A stretch of 64,000 nucleotides of DNA from the NCBI GenBank assembly GCA_949987565.1, contig OX465110.1:17648394-17712393 (forward strand), read 5' to 3'. Made by a program: the position numbers and the translations under genes. Positions 24,201 through 32,535 of this stretch are shown here, in pieces; position 1 is the stretch's first letter, and each line of letters begins with the position of its first letter. The notes below the pieces were generated by a model, which did not search any database, was not told the origin of the DNA, and was given only the letters and a program-made list of their open reading frames with translations. Source of the stretch: Luidia sarsii (lineage: Eukaryota > Echinodermata > Asteroidea > Paxillosida > Luidiidae).

Positions 24201-27200
24201 GGTAGGGATTAGTGAGAAGAGGGGGAAAGAGAGGAGTGTGGAGGGGTGAACACAAAAGAAGGATTATCATAAAGCATGCAATAGTCATTACCCTCCTGGA
24301 TGTTGAGACCATGTGGTTGAATAGCCCGAAGACGTTTCATCCACATTTTCTCACGGCTAAGCCGGACAGCATCACTACAGTGACCAAGGGATAGGAAATT
24401 AGGAATACTTTTACTGAAAAAGAGGAATCACAGAGCAAACGACATAGGAATACATGTCCATTTCCAAGTCCCAAAATCGGAATCTGTTGTCAAAAGCTTG
24501 CAAATAGTGATAAATTTCAATCCGCCAAAAAAAGGAATAATTCCTCCAAAATGGGAATGGTTGGTAGCTATGTATCTGACCCGGTCGTGTCCCGATTTTT
24601 CCTTCCCCACAACGGTCACTCCCCCAGCCGACGGCAACTGGGCTCAGTGGACTGAGTGGACCCCCTGCTCCAGGACCTGCGGCTTCGGCGCCAAGACCCG
24701 CGGGCGGACCTGCACCGACCCGCCCCCCAACGAGGGGGGCGCCGACTGCCCGGGCCGGGGCATGACCGAGAACTTCCACCAGGAGGAGGACTGCATGGAG
24801 CTCTACGACTGCCCAGGTGGGTGGGTGGGTGGATTGTTTGGGTGGGTGGGAGGGTGTGTGGGTGGGTGGGTTGTTTGGGTGGGTAGATTTTGGTGGGTGG
24901 GAGGGTGTGTGGGTAGGTGGGTTGTTTGGGTGGGTAGATTTTGGTGGGTGGGAGGGTGTGTGGGTAGGTGGGTTGTTTGGGTGGGTAGATTTTGGTGGGT
25001 GGGAGGGTGTGTGGGTGGGTGGGTTGTTTGGGTGGGTAGATTTTGGTGGGTGGGAGGGTGTGTGGGTGGGTGGGTTGTTTGGGTGGGTAGATTTTGGTGG
25101 GTGGGAGGGTGTGTGGGTAGGTGGGTTGTTTGGGTGGGTAGATTTTGGTGGGTGGGAGGGTGTGTGGGTGGGTGGGTTGTTTGGGTGGGTAGATTTGGGT
25201 GGGTGGGAGGGTGTGTGGGTGGGTGGGTTGTTTGGGTGGGTAGATTTGGGTGGGTGGGAGGGTGTGTGGGTGGGTGGGTTGTTTGGGTGGGTAGATTTTG
25301 GTGGGTGGGAGGGTGTGTGGGTGGGTGGGTTGTTTGGGTTGGTAGATTTTGGTGGGTGGGAGGGTGTGTGGGTAGGTGGGTTGTTTGGGTGGGTAGATTT
25401 TGGTGGGTGGGAGGGTGTGTGGGTGGGTGGGTTGTTTGGGTGGGTAGATTTGGGTGGGTGGGAGGGTGTGTGGGTGGGTGGTTTGTTTGGGTGGGTAGAT
25501 TTGGGTGGGTGGGAGGGTGTGTGGGTGGGTGGGTTGTTTGGGTGGGTAGATTTGGGTGGGGGGTAGGTTTTGGGTAGGTGGGTGGGTTTGTTTGTGGGTG
25601 GGTGGGTGTTTGGGTAGGTAGGTGGGTGGGTCTGTGGGTGGGTGGGAGGGTGGGTTTGTGTGTGAGTGGGTGGGTGGGTTAATGGGTGGAGGGGACGGTT
25701 CTCTGTTCATGTCCTGCAGCTGAGGGAGAATTCTTACCCCCTTTTTTTTTGCATTAAGTCTGGCACCCGCTATTGTCCCTCTATAGGTGTAATATGTCTG
25801 TGGTCAGACCCCATACTTATGATCTAACCTCTGCTTTGCCTGACTGTCTGCCAGTGGACGGTCAGTGGTCTGAGTGGTCAGCCTGGAGCAACTGCAGTCT
25901 GCCGTGCGGCGGCGGTGAGATTGTCCGCAGCAGGGACTGCAACAACCCAGCCCCGTCACATAACGGATGCTACTGCGTCGGCAACGGCACCGATGTCATT
26001 CCTGACTGCAACCCGGACCCCTGTGGAGGTATATCCCGAAGAATGAATCATCAAGTTAAAAGCAAAATCCAGAAGTCATATCACCTGAGCTATCCATTTG
26101 AACCCAGACCTCTGGTTCAATGTACCACCGCTCTACCACCTGAGCTATGATTATTTGTCTTCACAAATAACGGGTGTCTTCACAAATAGTCAAATAGCAA
26201 ACTGTAAATAGATCCAAAAATGCAGGTCTGAAAAAATAAATAAAATAAGGACCAGATGTTATAATCCTAGCAGGACCTATCTGAAAGACGGAATGCCAGA
26301 ATTGCCCCAAAGTATTGAATTTATACATTCATATAAAAGTTATCTATTCCTCCAAACAATGCCCTTTTTTAAAATGCAAAATCGCCCAAAACAAGGCTGA
26401 AAAGCCACTCAAGGTTAAGGGCTTGTGAAAGAAGAAGATAGAGAGGGACTCAGGAAGGCCGGAGATAGGACTTAACATTCCTTTTAACAAAGGGCAAGAT
26501 CGTAGGCAGGTGGGAAAGCAAGAACCAGGAAGGGAATTCCAGATAGAGGCGGAATGAGGGAAGAAGCTGGTCCGATACCTCTCTCTTCTTGCAGAATCAA
26601 GACACAATCTGATGTGCTAATACAAAGAAACACTCTCTCTTTTGTGTATGTGCGTATGTGCGTGTGTGCAGTTGACGGTAACTGGGTCGAGTGGTCCAGC
26701 TGGTCAACGTGCACAAAGACATGCGGCGGAGGCATCACCATGAGGAACCGGTCCTGCACCGATCCCATACCGACGCATGGCGGCGAGGAATGTCCGGGTA
26801 CCGGTGAAGAGTTCAGTGCTTGCCACACAGAGCGATGTCTAGGTTGGTTGACGTCACAGATGACAAAAGATAACTGATAAAAGATATCTAGCTACAGTCT
26901 GTTCCTTCCAAGTTGAGCTCAGCCTCAGCCACATCAGATGCTATGACAGCCCCCCCCCCCTCATTCAGTAGCACCAAATTCCAAGCAACCACACGAATAA
27001 CAGCACAGTCCAAATGGGTGTCAGGGATACGCTCGGCAATTCAATCAAACTGCCGTATATCTCCAGGGATCATCATCACACACTCCTTTCACTCAGATGC
27101 AAACAACCAGTCCAAGTTTTCTTTGCCAAATTTTCAATTTGTCCAGAAGTTCCCAGTCAGTTTTTCCTTTGTCTGTTTGAAAAAAGAAGAAAAAAGAAGA

Positions 27201-30200
27201 AGAAGGAAACACGGTATGTTGTTTTTCCAAGATGGCGCCTGGAGCCAGTGGTCGGCCTGGTCCGAGTGCTCCCACAGTTGCCGCGGAGGCGTGCACGCGA
27301 GGGCCAGGTCGTGCACGGATCCCAGGCCGGGACTCGGCGGCAGCGATTGCCCGGACAGCGCCAACCCGGACAACTACAGGCAGTGGCAGGAGTGCAACGG
27401 CCAGCCTTGCCCGAGTAAGTGTTGACAGGCCAGGTTTTTAACCTCTCCTGACCACCGTACTCATCAGGCCATTTTCAAAACCTTAGTATACAATTGTGAA
27501 CAAGGATATCTTACAAAACAAATCAGTAAGAGCACGCTTTGTGTACGGGCCATTTTCAAAAACTCAGTTTACAATTTTGTGAACAATAGATACCGCTATC
27601 TACAAAATAAAACAGTTAGAGCATGCTTTGTGTACAAGTGAGTCATCCCTGGCACAAAGTGGAAGGTTGATGTTGACACCATACATAGCGGTACTCTCTT
27701 TAAAAAAAAACCCAGAGTTACCGGCTCTTTTCAGCTCTGCTCCAGCCCTGCCCCCCCCCCCCAGTGGGGTGGCCAGCTATGCCACGGGAGCAGCGTCAAG
27801 AGGTGAACCGTGAAATCTCTTTACAGCCCAACGACGGGCAGAGAACGCACTACCCAAAATGTTGAGTTACCAGGGGTCGATTTCACGAAGTGCTACGATT
27901 GATCCTAAGTTACGATGAGTTTCGTGAAATTGACCCCAGGTCTTTTCAGAGCCACACTCCTTCTCGAAAGAGAAGTGTTCATACATGGCGTCACCGCAAA
28001 CCTTCAATTTAGTATTTCCACCATGCAAAGTTGCAAACCTTCAAGTTTAAACCAAAAGCCCTTTAACAGAGAGTTACTGGCTCTTTACAGAGCCAGGCTT
28101 ATTCTTGTGACAGATGGCTCATTCACATGGCATCACTGCAAACTTTCCCAGCCTTTTCTCTTCTTTTTCCCCTTGACTGTCCAGTCCACGGCTCGTGGTC
28201 CTTCTGGTCTGAGTGGTCCGAGTGTCCGGTCAGCTGCGGCGGTGGTCATCGCACGTCCCAGCGCAACTGCTCCAGCCCCGCCCCCCAGTGGGGCGGCCGG
28301 CCGTGCCACGGGAGCGGCATTAAGCGGTGGCGCTGTAACACCAATGCCTGCCCTCGTGAGTCGTAAATTGGTATACAAACACTGGGGGGGGGGGGCAAAA
28401 ATCTGCAAAGCGTGAAACTCTGCTAAGCGTGAAACTATGTTAAGCGTGAAACTCTACAAAGCATGAAACTATGTTAAGCATGAAACTATGTTAAGCGGGA
28501 AACTATGTTAAGCGTGAAACTATGTTAAGCGTGAAACTATGTTAAGCGTGAAACTCTACAAAGCATGAAACTATGTTAAGCATGAAACTATGTTAAGCGT
28601 GAAACTATGTTAAGCGTGAAACTATGTTCAGCGTGAAACTCTACAAAGCATGAAACTATGTTAAGCATGAAACTATGTTAAGCATGAAACTATGTTAAGC
28701 GTGAAAATATGTTAAGCGTGAAACTCTGTTTGGCTTGAAACTCTGCTAACCTTGAAACTCTGCTCAGCATGAAACTATGGTAAGCGAGAAAACTCTTGCT
28801 AAGCATGAAACTTGTGAACCCTCACACTTGATTTCTGAAGGGTTAAGGCTACTGCCAGATTTAGTGCACAGGCAGCTCTGAAAAACTGCTCCAAGGTCCA
28901 ACATGGCTCAGCTCAATCAAGTTTTCCTATCGGGAAAACCTCACTGACACTCGGCTACATTTTGGAGAGAAAAAAAACCGGTTACTTTGTTAGCATTAAA
29001 ACCACATAGCAAAGCTGAACGGGCAAATACCGATAAAGATCATGCTCTGATTTGTGTTGTACTTATTTCAATGGACAGTGTTTGGAGCGCCACATGGTGC
29101 GACCTTCATCCCCAGCGACACCAATATCACCGTTAGCTGGTACCCACCGCTGGATTACCAGTGGCCCATCCTCTACTACACAGTCCACTACAGAGAGCGG
29201 TATGTCCAAACCTTGCTGAAAGCAGTGCACATTCTAAGGGCTGAGTTCGATTTCATCAAACTCATCGTAACTCTTACGATCAATCGCAAGACGATATGAG
29301 CGATGTACAGAAACCATGACCTATCGATTATAAAATAGGTGGTGTCAAAAGCCAGCATTTGGATAAGTTTCCCTAAGAGTGATACGAAACATGGAAAGAT
29401 TTTAGTTTAACGCTTACACTGAAAATAGGTGGTTAAAAATCCTAAATCCACAATAGAACATCTAAATGTTATGTAGACAATAGATAGACAACCTAGATCA
29501 CACTTTGCAGTTATATGATTTCTGTGCTTCACTCATTTCTTGCGATTGGTTGTGAAATTGGTGGATGAGATCGACCACTGGTTTGAAAAAAAAAAGCTCT
29601 CAATGTTTCTGTCCATCCATTTTTGTCACAACAATTGGATGTTTCTATTCTAGCAGAAGCTTTTTCAAAGGCAAAAACTAGTCAGTATGAACTATCTGCA
29701 TTATTTTTGTATCATTCAATGAGGGTTTGTCCAACTCGACATTTGATTAACACAGTGATGTTGAGCCCAATTGCCTGCTGAAGAAAAAAAAATGCAGTTA
29801 GCTCGGGCAGGATTCGAACCCGTGACTCATCCTTTCTAGTGCAGATGTCTTAACTGTTATATCGTTAACTGTCTTAACTGTTGTATTGTATCTAATTGTT
29901 GTTTTGTGGTGAAGATGTCGTCATTAGTTCCGTTGTAGAAATAGTCATTATTTTTCATGTTACAACCTTTCTCGGTCGCCGTTCTTTCCGAGTTCTCATT
30001 TTGTGTCTGCCCTATTCTGATTGTTCAACCCAAAACCGAAATCTGGACTTTGTAACACATTTGCCTCTTTTTTTTCTTCTTCAAAGACTCAGTGGAAACG
30101 CCAGCATCAGTTCACTTGTCCAGGCCAAAACTGCGGACATCCCCTACCCCATCCACAACCTGACCACGTTCCGAGCGCTGCCCTCCAAGGCCAACGACAC

Positions 30201-32535
30201 CTTTGAGATGACCGTGCGGGACTTGGCGCCCTACGTCGAGTACCAGGTCTGCGTGACCGTCAAGCACGGCTTCCAGGCCGCCCTCTCCGGCCACAGCGAG
30301 GTCACTCTGGTCAGAACTCTCAAGCACGGTACGTCCAGTTTTTGTTTCGAGTGTACAATGAGTGTGGCTCTGCGATTCAACGTTTCGGGCAGTGTGTAGC
30401 TCAGCCCATAGCCAGAAGACTGCTGGATTTCGGGGTTGGCAACGGACTACCAAACCACACGTGCAGTACAGTGGAACATACCTATAACATCCCGGGATCC
30501 ATGAAAATTGTTCGGTAATTGTTCATAATATAGCAGTTGCAGCCACATATTTTGTACACAAAAATCGGGGGCCAAAGGGCATGTCCGTTATAGCCGAATG
30601 TTCAGTATATCGGTGTTCGTTAAAATGACGTTCCATTGTATTGATAACATTGTTTTTACCTGACAAATCACAGCTTTTCCAGCTCCACCTGTTCCAGTCA
30701 CCTTGACGTACGGCAATTTTGCCATGGAGGGCGAGTACAAGGTGCTGATTCGCTGGTCCGAGGTCACATGGGCCAACCACACGGCGCCGACCATGTACAG
30801 GGTCATGGTACGGAATGTCAAGTCCACCATAGACCAGCCCTGGCTGCTGCTGGACGAGGTGCCCACGCAGATAACAGGGTGAGTTTTGGGGATGGGAGTC
30901 AGGGTTCCAGACTGCAGTCAGTGGAGGTGCTACCAACAGTGCAGCCAGGATTCCAGACCATTATCAGTGAAGGTTCTTTAGAAGTCCAGGTTCCAGACTT
31001 AAATCAATGAAGACGCATTAGAATGGTCCCATACTAATAACAGGGCATCGTAGATTGCAGAGTCGGAGTTCCAGACAAGAGGGTTCTGCATTGGAGACAA
31101 TGTAGATTAAAAGAAGGCAGGGTTCCTGACCACAGTCAGTAGACATACAATGTAATAGTACGTACTGCCCAATACCTATAGTAGGGTATTGAAGATTGAC
31201 GAGTCAGGGTTCCAGTTGAGGGGGCTCTGTATTAAGGATGCCACACATCAGGTGAAATCAGTGAAGACACAATAGTATGGTCCAATCCACATAACATAGC
31301 ATCGTAGATTGAGGAGTCAGGGTGTAAGACTGAGTTTTGCCTCAATGACAACATAGCAGTACACAACCCAATTCAGACAGGCCTCTTGCTAATACTTTCC
31401 CCCAAATCACTAAAGACTTTTCAGTCACTTCTCATCACTTCTCTCGGCCATAGGCACCTGATACGCGACAGCTCTCAGTTCAACCTCCGCGACAATGTGT
31501 ACATCGTGCAAGTGGTTGCAAGCAACCAGCACGGCACCAGTCTACCGGCCATCTGCCGGCAGTTTGTCGACATCCTGGCAGGTAAAAATTCTCACCATCC
31601 CCAAAGTTTTTGTCCATCATAGTCTCGCAGAAAATGCTATCTCTAGCTCTCAAACTTTCCTCTGCAAACTAGTGAAAAACAGCTTCATTTGTTTCTTGAA
31701 AATGTTTAGATCTCGGGGTGCGAGACGTGAATTATTTCTTTACTCTTTTCTCCCCAAAAATACAGCATTTTAGGCAGAAATAATTCAGTGCGAAGTTTCT
31801 ACTATAACCATCTTCAAACTGTATAAGTTTCATGTAAATCTGTGAACATTTGTTTTTCGATCTTACCAATGTTGTGTAGGGCGTTAACGACTGTCAGCGT
31901 AGGCCTCTTGGCAGAGACATTTTGCACCGTGCCCTTCTTGCCAAATCTTGAGAAGACAAACAAGAAGACACTCCTTGTGCTTCTACGGAGGACAATGACC
32001 GATCACCCTTAGCAACGACAGCCTGCCTAGCAAGGGTTTATTTATTTAATTTTAAATTCTTAAATCTTAATTTTAAACCAATCTTGTATCGGTTCTCAGT
32101 CAGATCAATTTTTTTTTTTGGCATTTTTTAAAAAAAATTTTAAATTTTTTTTTTTTACAAAACACACAAAAAAGGTTCTTGACTTTCCTTTTACTTTTGA
32201 GTGCAATTTCTTATTTTGTATAAATTTCCTCTCCAGACATATCCCTCCTGAAATTGAAACAGTTTTCTCTGCAAAGTGTTAAAAAAAGTATTTATCCATT
32301 ATACTCACCATGTCCAAGGACTGCCAATTATAGGAAAGGGTTCCAGCTATGTATGAATTCTGTGTGGTGTAGTTTCAAACAGTGCTACCAGCCTTTCCGA
32401 CAGAAAAAGAAGTCTTCCAATAAGAAGTCATTACAAAAGAGAAATACTCACAATTTTCCTGAAACAAAGAGGAAGAAAAGATTACTGCATAGATGCAACA
32501 AATGTAGTGAAATGTTCAGTGGTGATAACATGTAA
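18149..32535 (+). CDS. Secreted sushi/Ig/8xTSP1/2xFN3 modular protein (17 exons, about 1036 aa)
   Basis: Exons: 18149-18218, 19546-19770, 20249-20340, 21014-21201, 22026-22159, 22759-23106, 23747-23917, 24628-24816, 25855-26028, 26672-26842, 27232-27414, 28185-28355, 29079-29199, 30087-30328, 30674-30878, 31454-31581, 32237-32535. The joined frame is 3111 nt. Approximate order: signal peptide 1-23; sushi-like 24-98; Ig-like 99-236; TSP1 repeats 237-705 (eight, mostly one per phase 1-1 exon); FN3 706-826 and 827-937; Lys/Cys-rich tail 938-1036. TSP1 repeats carry WxxW and CSxTCGGG motifs and six cysteines, as in extracellular matrix and guidance proteins. No membrane segment was seen after the signal peptide, so it is inferred to be secreted and to act in cell adhesion or matrix. 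I do not recognise an ortholog with this exact order. The exon 3/4 junction and the last exon are the least certain parts. Confidence 0.85.
18360..19545 (+). repeat. Giant polypyrimidine tract at the 3' end of intron 1
   Basis: Nearly 1.2 kb of C/T-rich sequence built from CTCCTC, CTTCC and TCCTTTCCCC blocks runs directly into the exon 2 acceptor CTCTCTCAG. A long plus-strand Leu/Ser/Pro open frame across it (18337-19641) is a by-product of composition and ends by running into exon 2 out of frame. Confidence 0.9.
19546..19770 (+). CDS. Exon 2: sushi/CCP-like module
   Basis: The exon has four cysteines in sushi spacing (DQC, LGC, LHC, SAC), with [10 protein letters not shown] resembling the second-cysteine 'C..GY.L' signature and [13 protein letters not shown] the closing 'C..G.W....C' motif. 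Phase 1 in, phase 1 out at GTCC|GTAAGC. The call is a divergent sushi domain by pattern; other four-cysteine modules are possible. Confidence 0.75.
20249..20340 (+). CDS. Exon 3: start of Ig-like module
   Basis: Acceptor CCACTTCAG and donor GTA|GTAAGT bound an exon encoding [16 protein letters not shown], similar to A'-B strands of Ig domains ('v.eGq.l.l...') but with no cysteine in the B strand. Contains the N-glycosylation site NIT. Confidence 0.7.
20466..21013 (+). repeat. CCCATCC/CCCAGCC-rich satellite in intron 3
   Basis: Irregular repeats of CCCATCCCAGCCCAGCC and relatives fill the intron up to the exon 4 acceptor. Bases 20661-20760 resemble 22388-22480 in intron 5 (both contain AACATTATCCC, then CCCAGCATATCCCATCCC), so part of this intron is duplicated. 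Confidence 0.8.
21014..21201 (+). CDS. Exon 4: middle of Ig-like module
   Basis: The reading frame is set by [19 protein letters not shown] and [19 protein letters not shown], the latter resembling the Ig 'D.G.Y' strand-F motif. To join exon 3 (phase 0), the acceptor must be CCTAG at 21012-21013. The alternative CGACAG acceptor at 21028-21029 needs exon 3 to use a weak donor four bases downstream. Donor CCAG|GTTAGT, phase 2. Confidence 0.65.
21206..21945 (+). repeat. Minisatellite of ~22-bp CCTGGTCATTGCCTTGGTGC units
   Basis: About 33 imperfect copies of 'CCTGGTCATTGCCTTGGTGC(CC)' begin within a few bases of the exon 4 donor. Higher-order duplication is visible: the block at about 21297-21450 is repeated from about 21530. 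Confidence 0.95.
22026..22159 (+). CDS. Exon 5: end of Ig-like module
   Basis: Acceptor CTTTGCAG and donor TACG|GTAAAC. It encodes a Tyr-rich segment ([19 protein letters not shown]) ending [10 protein letters not shown], like a closing Ig G strand. Phase 2 in and phase 1 out, matching the following TSP1 exons. Confidence 0.75.
22345..22480 (+). repeat. Decayed duplicate of the exon 6 splice acceptor plus intron 3 block
   Basis: Bases 22345-22388 (GAGTGTCGCTCATGTGTTTT then GTCGCAGCGCCACAGCA) mirror the real acceptor at 22729-22768 (GAGTGTCGTTCGTGTGTTTC then CGTCGCAGCACCGCAGCA). The sequence then continues into a block shared with intron 3 instead of TSP1 coding sequence. Confidence 0.8.
22441..22728 (+). 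repeat. 15-bp minisatellite (CCCATCCCAACCTAT)n
   Basis: About 18 copies of CCCATCCCAACCTAT lie between the decayed acceptor copy and the true exon 6 acceptor. The 15-bp period gives a five-residue SQPIP repeat in one frame, which is not part of the gene. Confidence 0.95.
22759..23106 (+). CDS. Exon 6: TSP1 repeats 1 and 2
   Basis: One phase 1-1 exon of 348 nt holds two complete TSP1 repeats: [20 protein letters not shown]...AVDPC and [20 protein letters not shown]...EIPC. Each has the W..W..W stack and six cysteines. It is GC-rich, unlike the introns. The two repeats share one exon while the later ones are one per exon. Confidence 0.9.
23165..23645 (+). repeat. Intron block shared with intron 9, split by a foldback MITE
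   Basis: Bases 23165-23250 and 23517-23645 together match 26385-26600 before exon 10 (for example AAAGCCACTC..GGTTAAGGGCT and GGAAGGGAATTCCA). The copy here is interrupted by the element at 23251-23516; the copy at 26385-26600 is the empty site. Confidence 0.8.
23251..23516. mobile_element. 266-bp foldback MITE in intron 6
   Basis: The left end ATGGACCTTTCCCATGAAAT followed by ATGCAAATAAGAGC is the inverse of the right end, with similarity extending about 75 bases per arm (GCGCATGCGC, TTAATTGGTGGGC). The homologous intron at 26385-26600 lacks it. No coding capacity. Confidence 0.85.
23747..23917 (+). CDS. Exon 7: TSP1 repeat 3
   Basis: Acceptor CTTTTCCAG and donor GGA|GTGAGT, phase 1-1. It encodes [20 protein letters not shown] and six cysteines ending in NEYGC. 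The 171-nt length is typical of a single TSP1 exon. Confidence 0.9.
24010..24062 (+). repeat. Single-arm copy of the palindromic interspersed repeat
   Basis: AAAATTTAGTGGGCCTGACG, then TTTCGATCCTAGCAGGACCT, then TTCTCAAAG. This is one arm of the hairpin repeat described at 7545-7660. Confidence 0.85.
24628..24816 (+). CDS. Exon 8: TSP1 repeat 4
   Basis: It encodes [20 protein letters not shown] and [17 protein letters not shown], with a longer-than-usual segment before the last cysteines ([12 protein letters not shown]). Donor CCAG|GTGGGT merges directly into a minisatellite. Phase 1-1. Confidence 0.9.
24817..25690 (+). repeat. 51-bp GT-rich minisatellite starting at the exon 8 donor
   Basis: About 14 copies of a 51-base unit (GGTGGGTGGGTTGTTTGGGT followed by GGGTAGATTTTGGTGGGTGG and GAGGGTGTGTG) start at the donor GTGGGTGG itself and decay into simple GGTGGGT sequence. 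Because 51 is divisible by 3, exon 8 stays open for about 250 more codons (Trp/Gly/Val repeat), but the acceptor of exon 9 and the repeat nature argue it is intron. Confidence 0.95.
25855..26028 (+). CDS. Exon 9: TSP1 repeat 5 (atypical)
   Basis: It encodes [20 protein letters not shown] and ends NPDPC. The usual GGxxC segment is replaced by [10 protein letters not shown], giving seven cysteines, an odd number, so one may be unpaired. Donor GGAG|GTATAT, phase 1-1. Confidence 0.9.
26095..26150 (-). repeat. tRNA-like SINE fragment (family A)
   Basis: On the minus strand it reads TCATAGCTCAGGTGGTAGAG (a good A box) followed by CGGTGGTACATTGAACCAGA and a GGTTCAAAT B-box-like end. The tail is short, so it is a fragment. 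Confidence 0.6.
26672..26842 (+). CDS. Exon 10: TSP1 repeat 6
   Basis: It encodes [37 protein letters not shown] and the final TERC, with six cysteines. Acceptor GTGTGCAG and donor CTAG|GTTGGT, phase 1-1, 171 nt like exon 7; the intron before it is homologous to that before exon 7. Confidence 0.9.
27232..27414 (+). CDS. Exon 11: TSP1 repeat 7
   Basis: It encodes [37 protein letters not shown] and ends ECNGQPC. The exon is GC-rich against an AT-rich intron. Acceptor TTTTCCAAG, donor CCGA|GTAAGT, phase 1-1. Confidence 0.9.
27736..27805 (+). pseudogene. Decayed copy of the 3' half of a TSP1 exon
   Basis: CTCTGCTCCAGCCCTGCC, a poly-C run, then CAGTGGGGTGGCCAGCTATG and CCACGGGAGCAGCGTCAAG match exon 12 (CAACTGCTCCAGCCCCGCC, CAGTGGGGCGGCCGGCCGTG, CCACGGGAGCGGCATTAAG). 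The 5' half with the WxxW motif is absent, so it cannot make a TSP1 fold. Confidence 0.8.
28185..28355 (+). CDS. Exon 12: TSP1 repeat 8
   Basis: It encodes [35 protein letters not shown] and ends NTNAC, with six cysteines. Acceptor TGACTGTCCAG and donor CCTC|GTGAGT, phase 1-1. It is the last TSP1 repeat before the FN3 region. Confidence 0.9.
28390..28815 (+). repeat. 17-bp minisatellite (GCGTGAAACTATGTTAA)n
   Basis: About 24 copies of GCGTGAAACTATGTTAA and variants (GCATGAAACTCTACAAA) begin about 40 bases after the exon 12 donor. Confidence 0.95.
29079..29199 (+). CDS. Exon 13: FN3 module 1, first half
   Basis: It encodes [20 protein letters not shown] followed by TVHYRE, the B-C strands of an FN3 domain with the conserved Trp. 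Phase 1 in, phase 2 out, so the FN3 is split within the domain as is common. Confidence 0.85.
29710..29890 (-). repeat. tRNA-derived SINE (family B)
   Basis: On the minus strand there is a tRNA-like head ending CACGGGTTCGAATCCTGCCC (consensus B box GGTTCGAATCC), then GAGCTAAC, and a tail containing GTCGAGTTGGACAAACCCTC. It is inside intron 13. Confidence 0.7.
30087..30328 (+). CDS. Exon 14: FN3 module 1, second half
   Basis: It encodes [20 protein letters not shown] and [10 protein letters not shown], the 'L.P...Y...V.A' E-F signature and G strand of FN3. Three potential N-glycosylation sites (NAS, NLT, NDT). Phase 2 in, phase 1 out. Confidence 0.9.
30469..30638. mobile_element. 170-bp pogo/Tigger-like MITE with TA duplication
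   Basis: TA-CAGTGGAACATACCTATAAC at the left and the inverted right end CAATGGAACGTCATTTTAAC-TA resemble the pogo/Tigger terminus CAGTGGAACCTCGATATAAC. It is flanked by TA on both sides, lies in intron 14, and is non-coding. Confidence 0.75.
30674..30878 (+). CDS. Exon 15: FN3 module 2, first half
   Basis: It encodes [20 protein letters not shown], then KVLIRWSEV and [14 protein letters not shown], an FN3 A-C' region with the conserved Trp and Tyr. Acceptor AAATCACAG, donor ACAGG|GTGAGT, phase 1 in, 2 out. Confidence 0.85.
31454..31581 (+). CDS. Exon 16: FN3 module 2, second half
   Basis: It encodes [20 protein letters not shown] and RQFVDILA, the FN3 E-G strands ('Y...V.A.N..G.S'). Acceptor GGCCATAG, donor GGCAG|GTAAAA, phase 2 in, 1 out. 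Confidence 0.85.
32237..32535 (+). CDS. Exon 17: predicted C-terminal exon, Lys- and Cys-rich
   Basis: A good acceptor (ATTTCCTCTCCAG) opens a frame in the phase needed by exon 16 and runs 98 codons to TAA at 32533-32535. The peptide has spaced cysteines ([25 protein letters not shown]) and basic clusters ([15 protein letters not shown]). It could be a heparin-binding or furin-cleavable tail. No domain was recognised. It is the only open segment downstream that fits. Confidence 0.55.

Noticed and set aside
24616..25710. Large open frames through the 51-bp array, including one continuing exon 8.
   Set aside because: The 51-bp unit is a multiple of three and stop-free by chance. Phase-1 donor and the next TSP1 acceptor define a normal intron.
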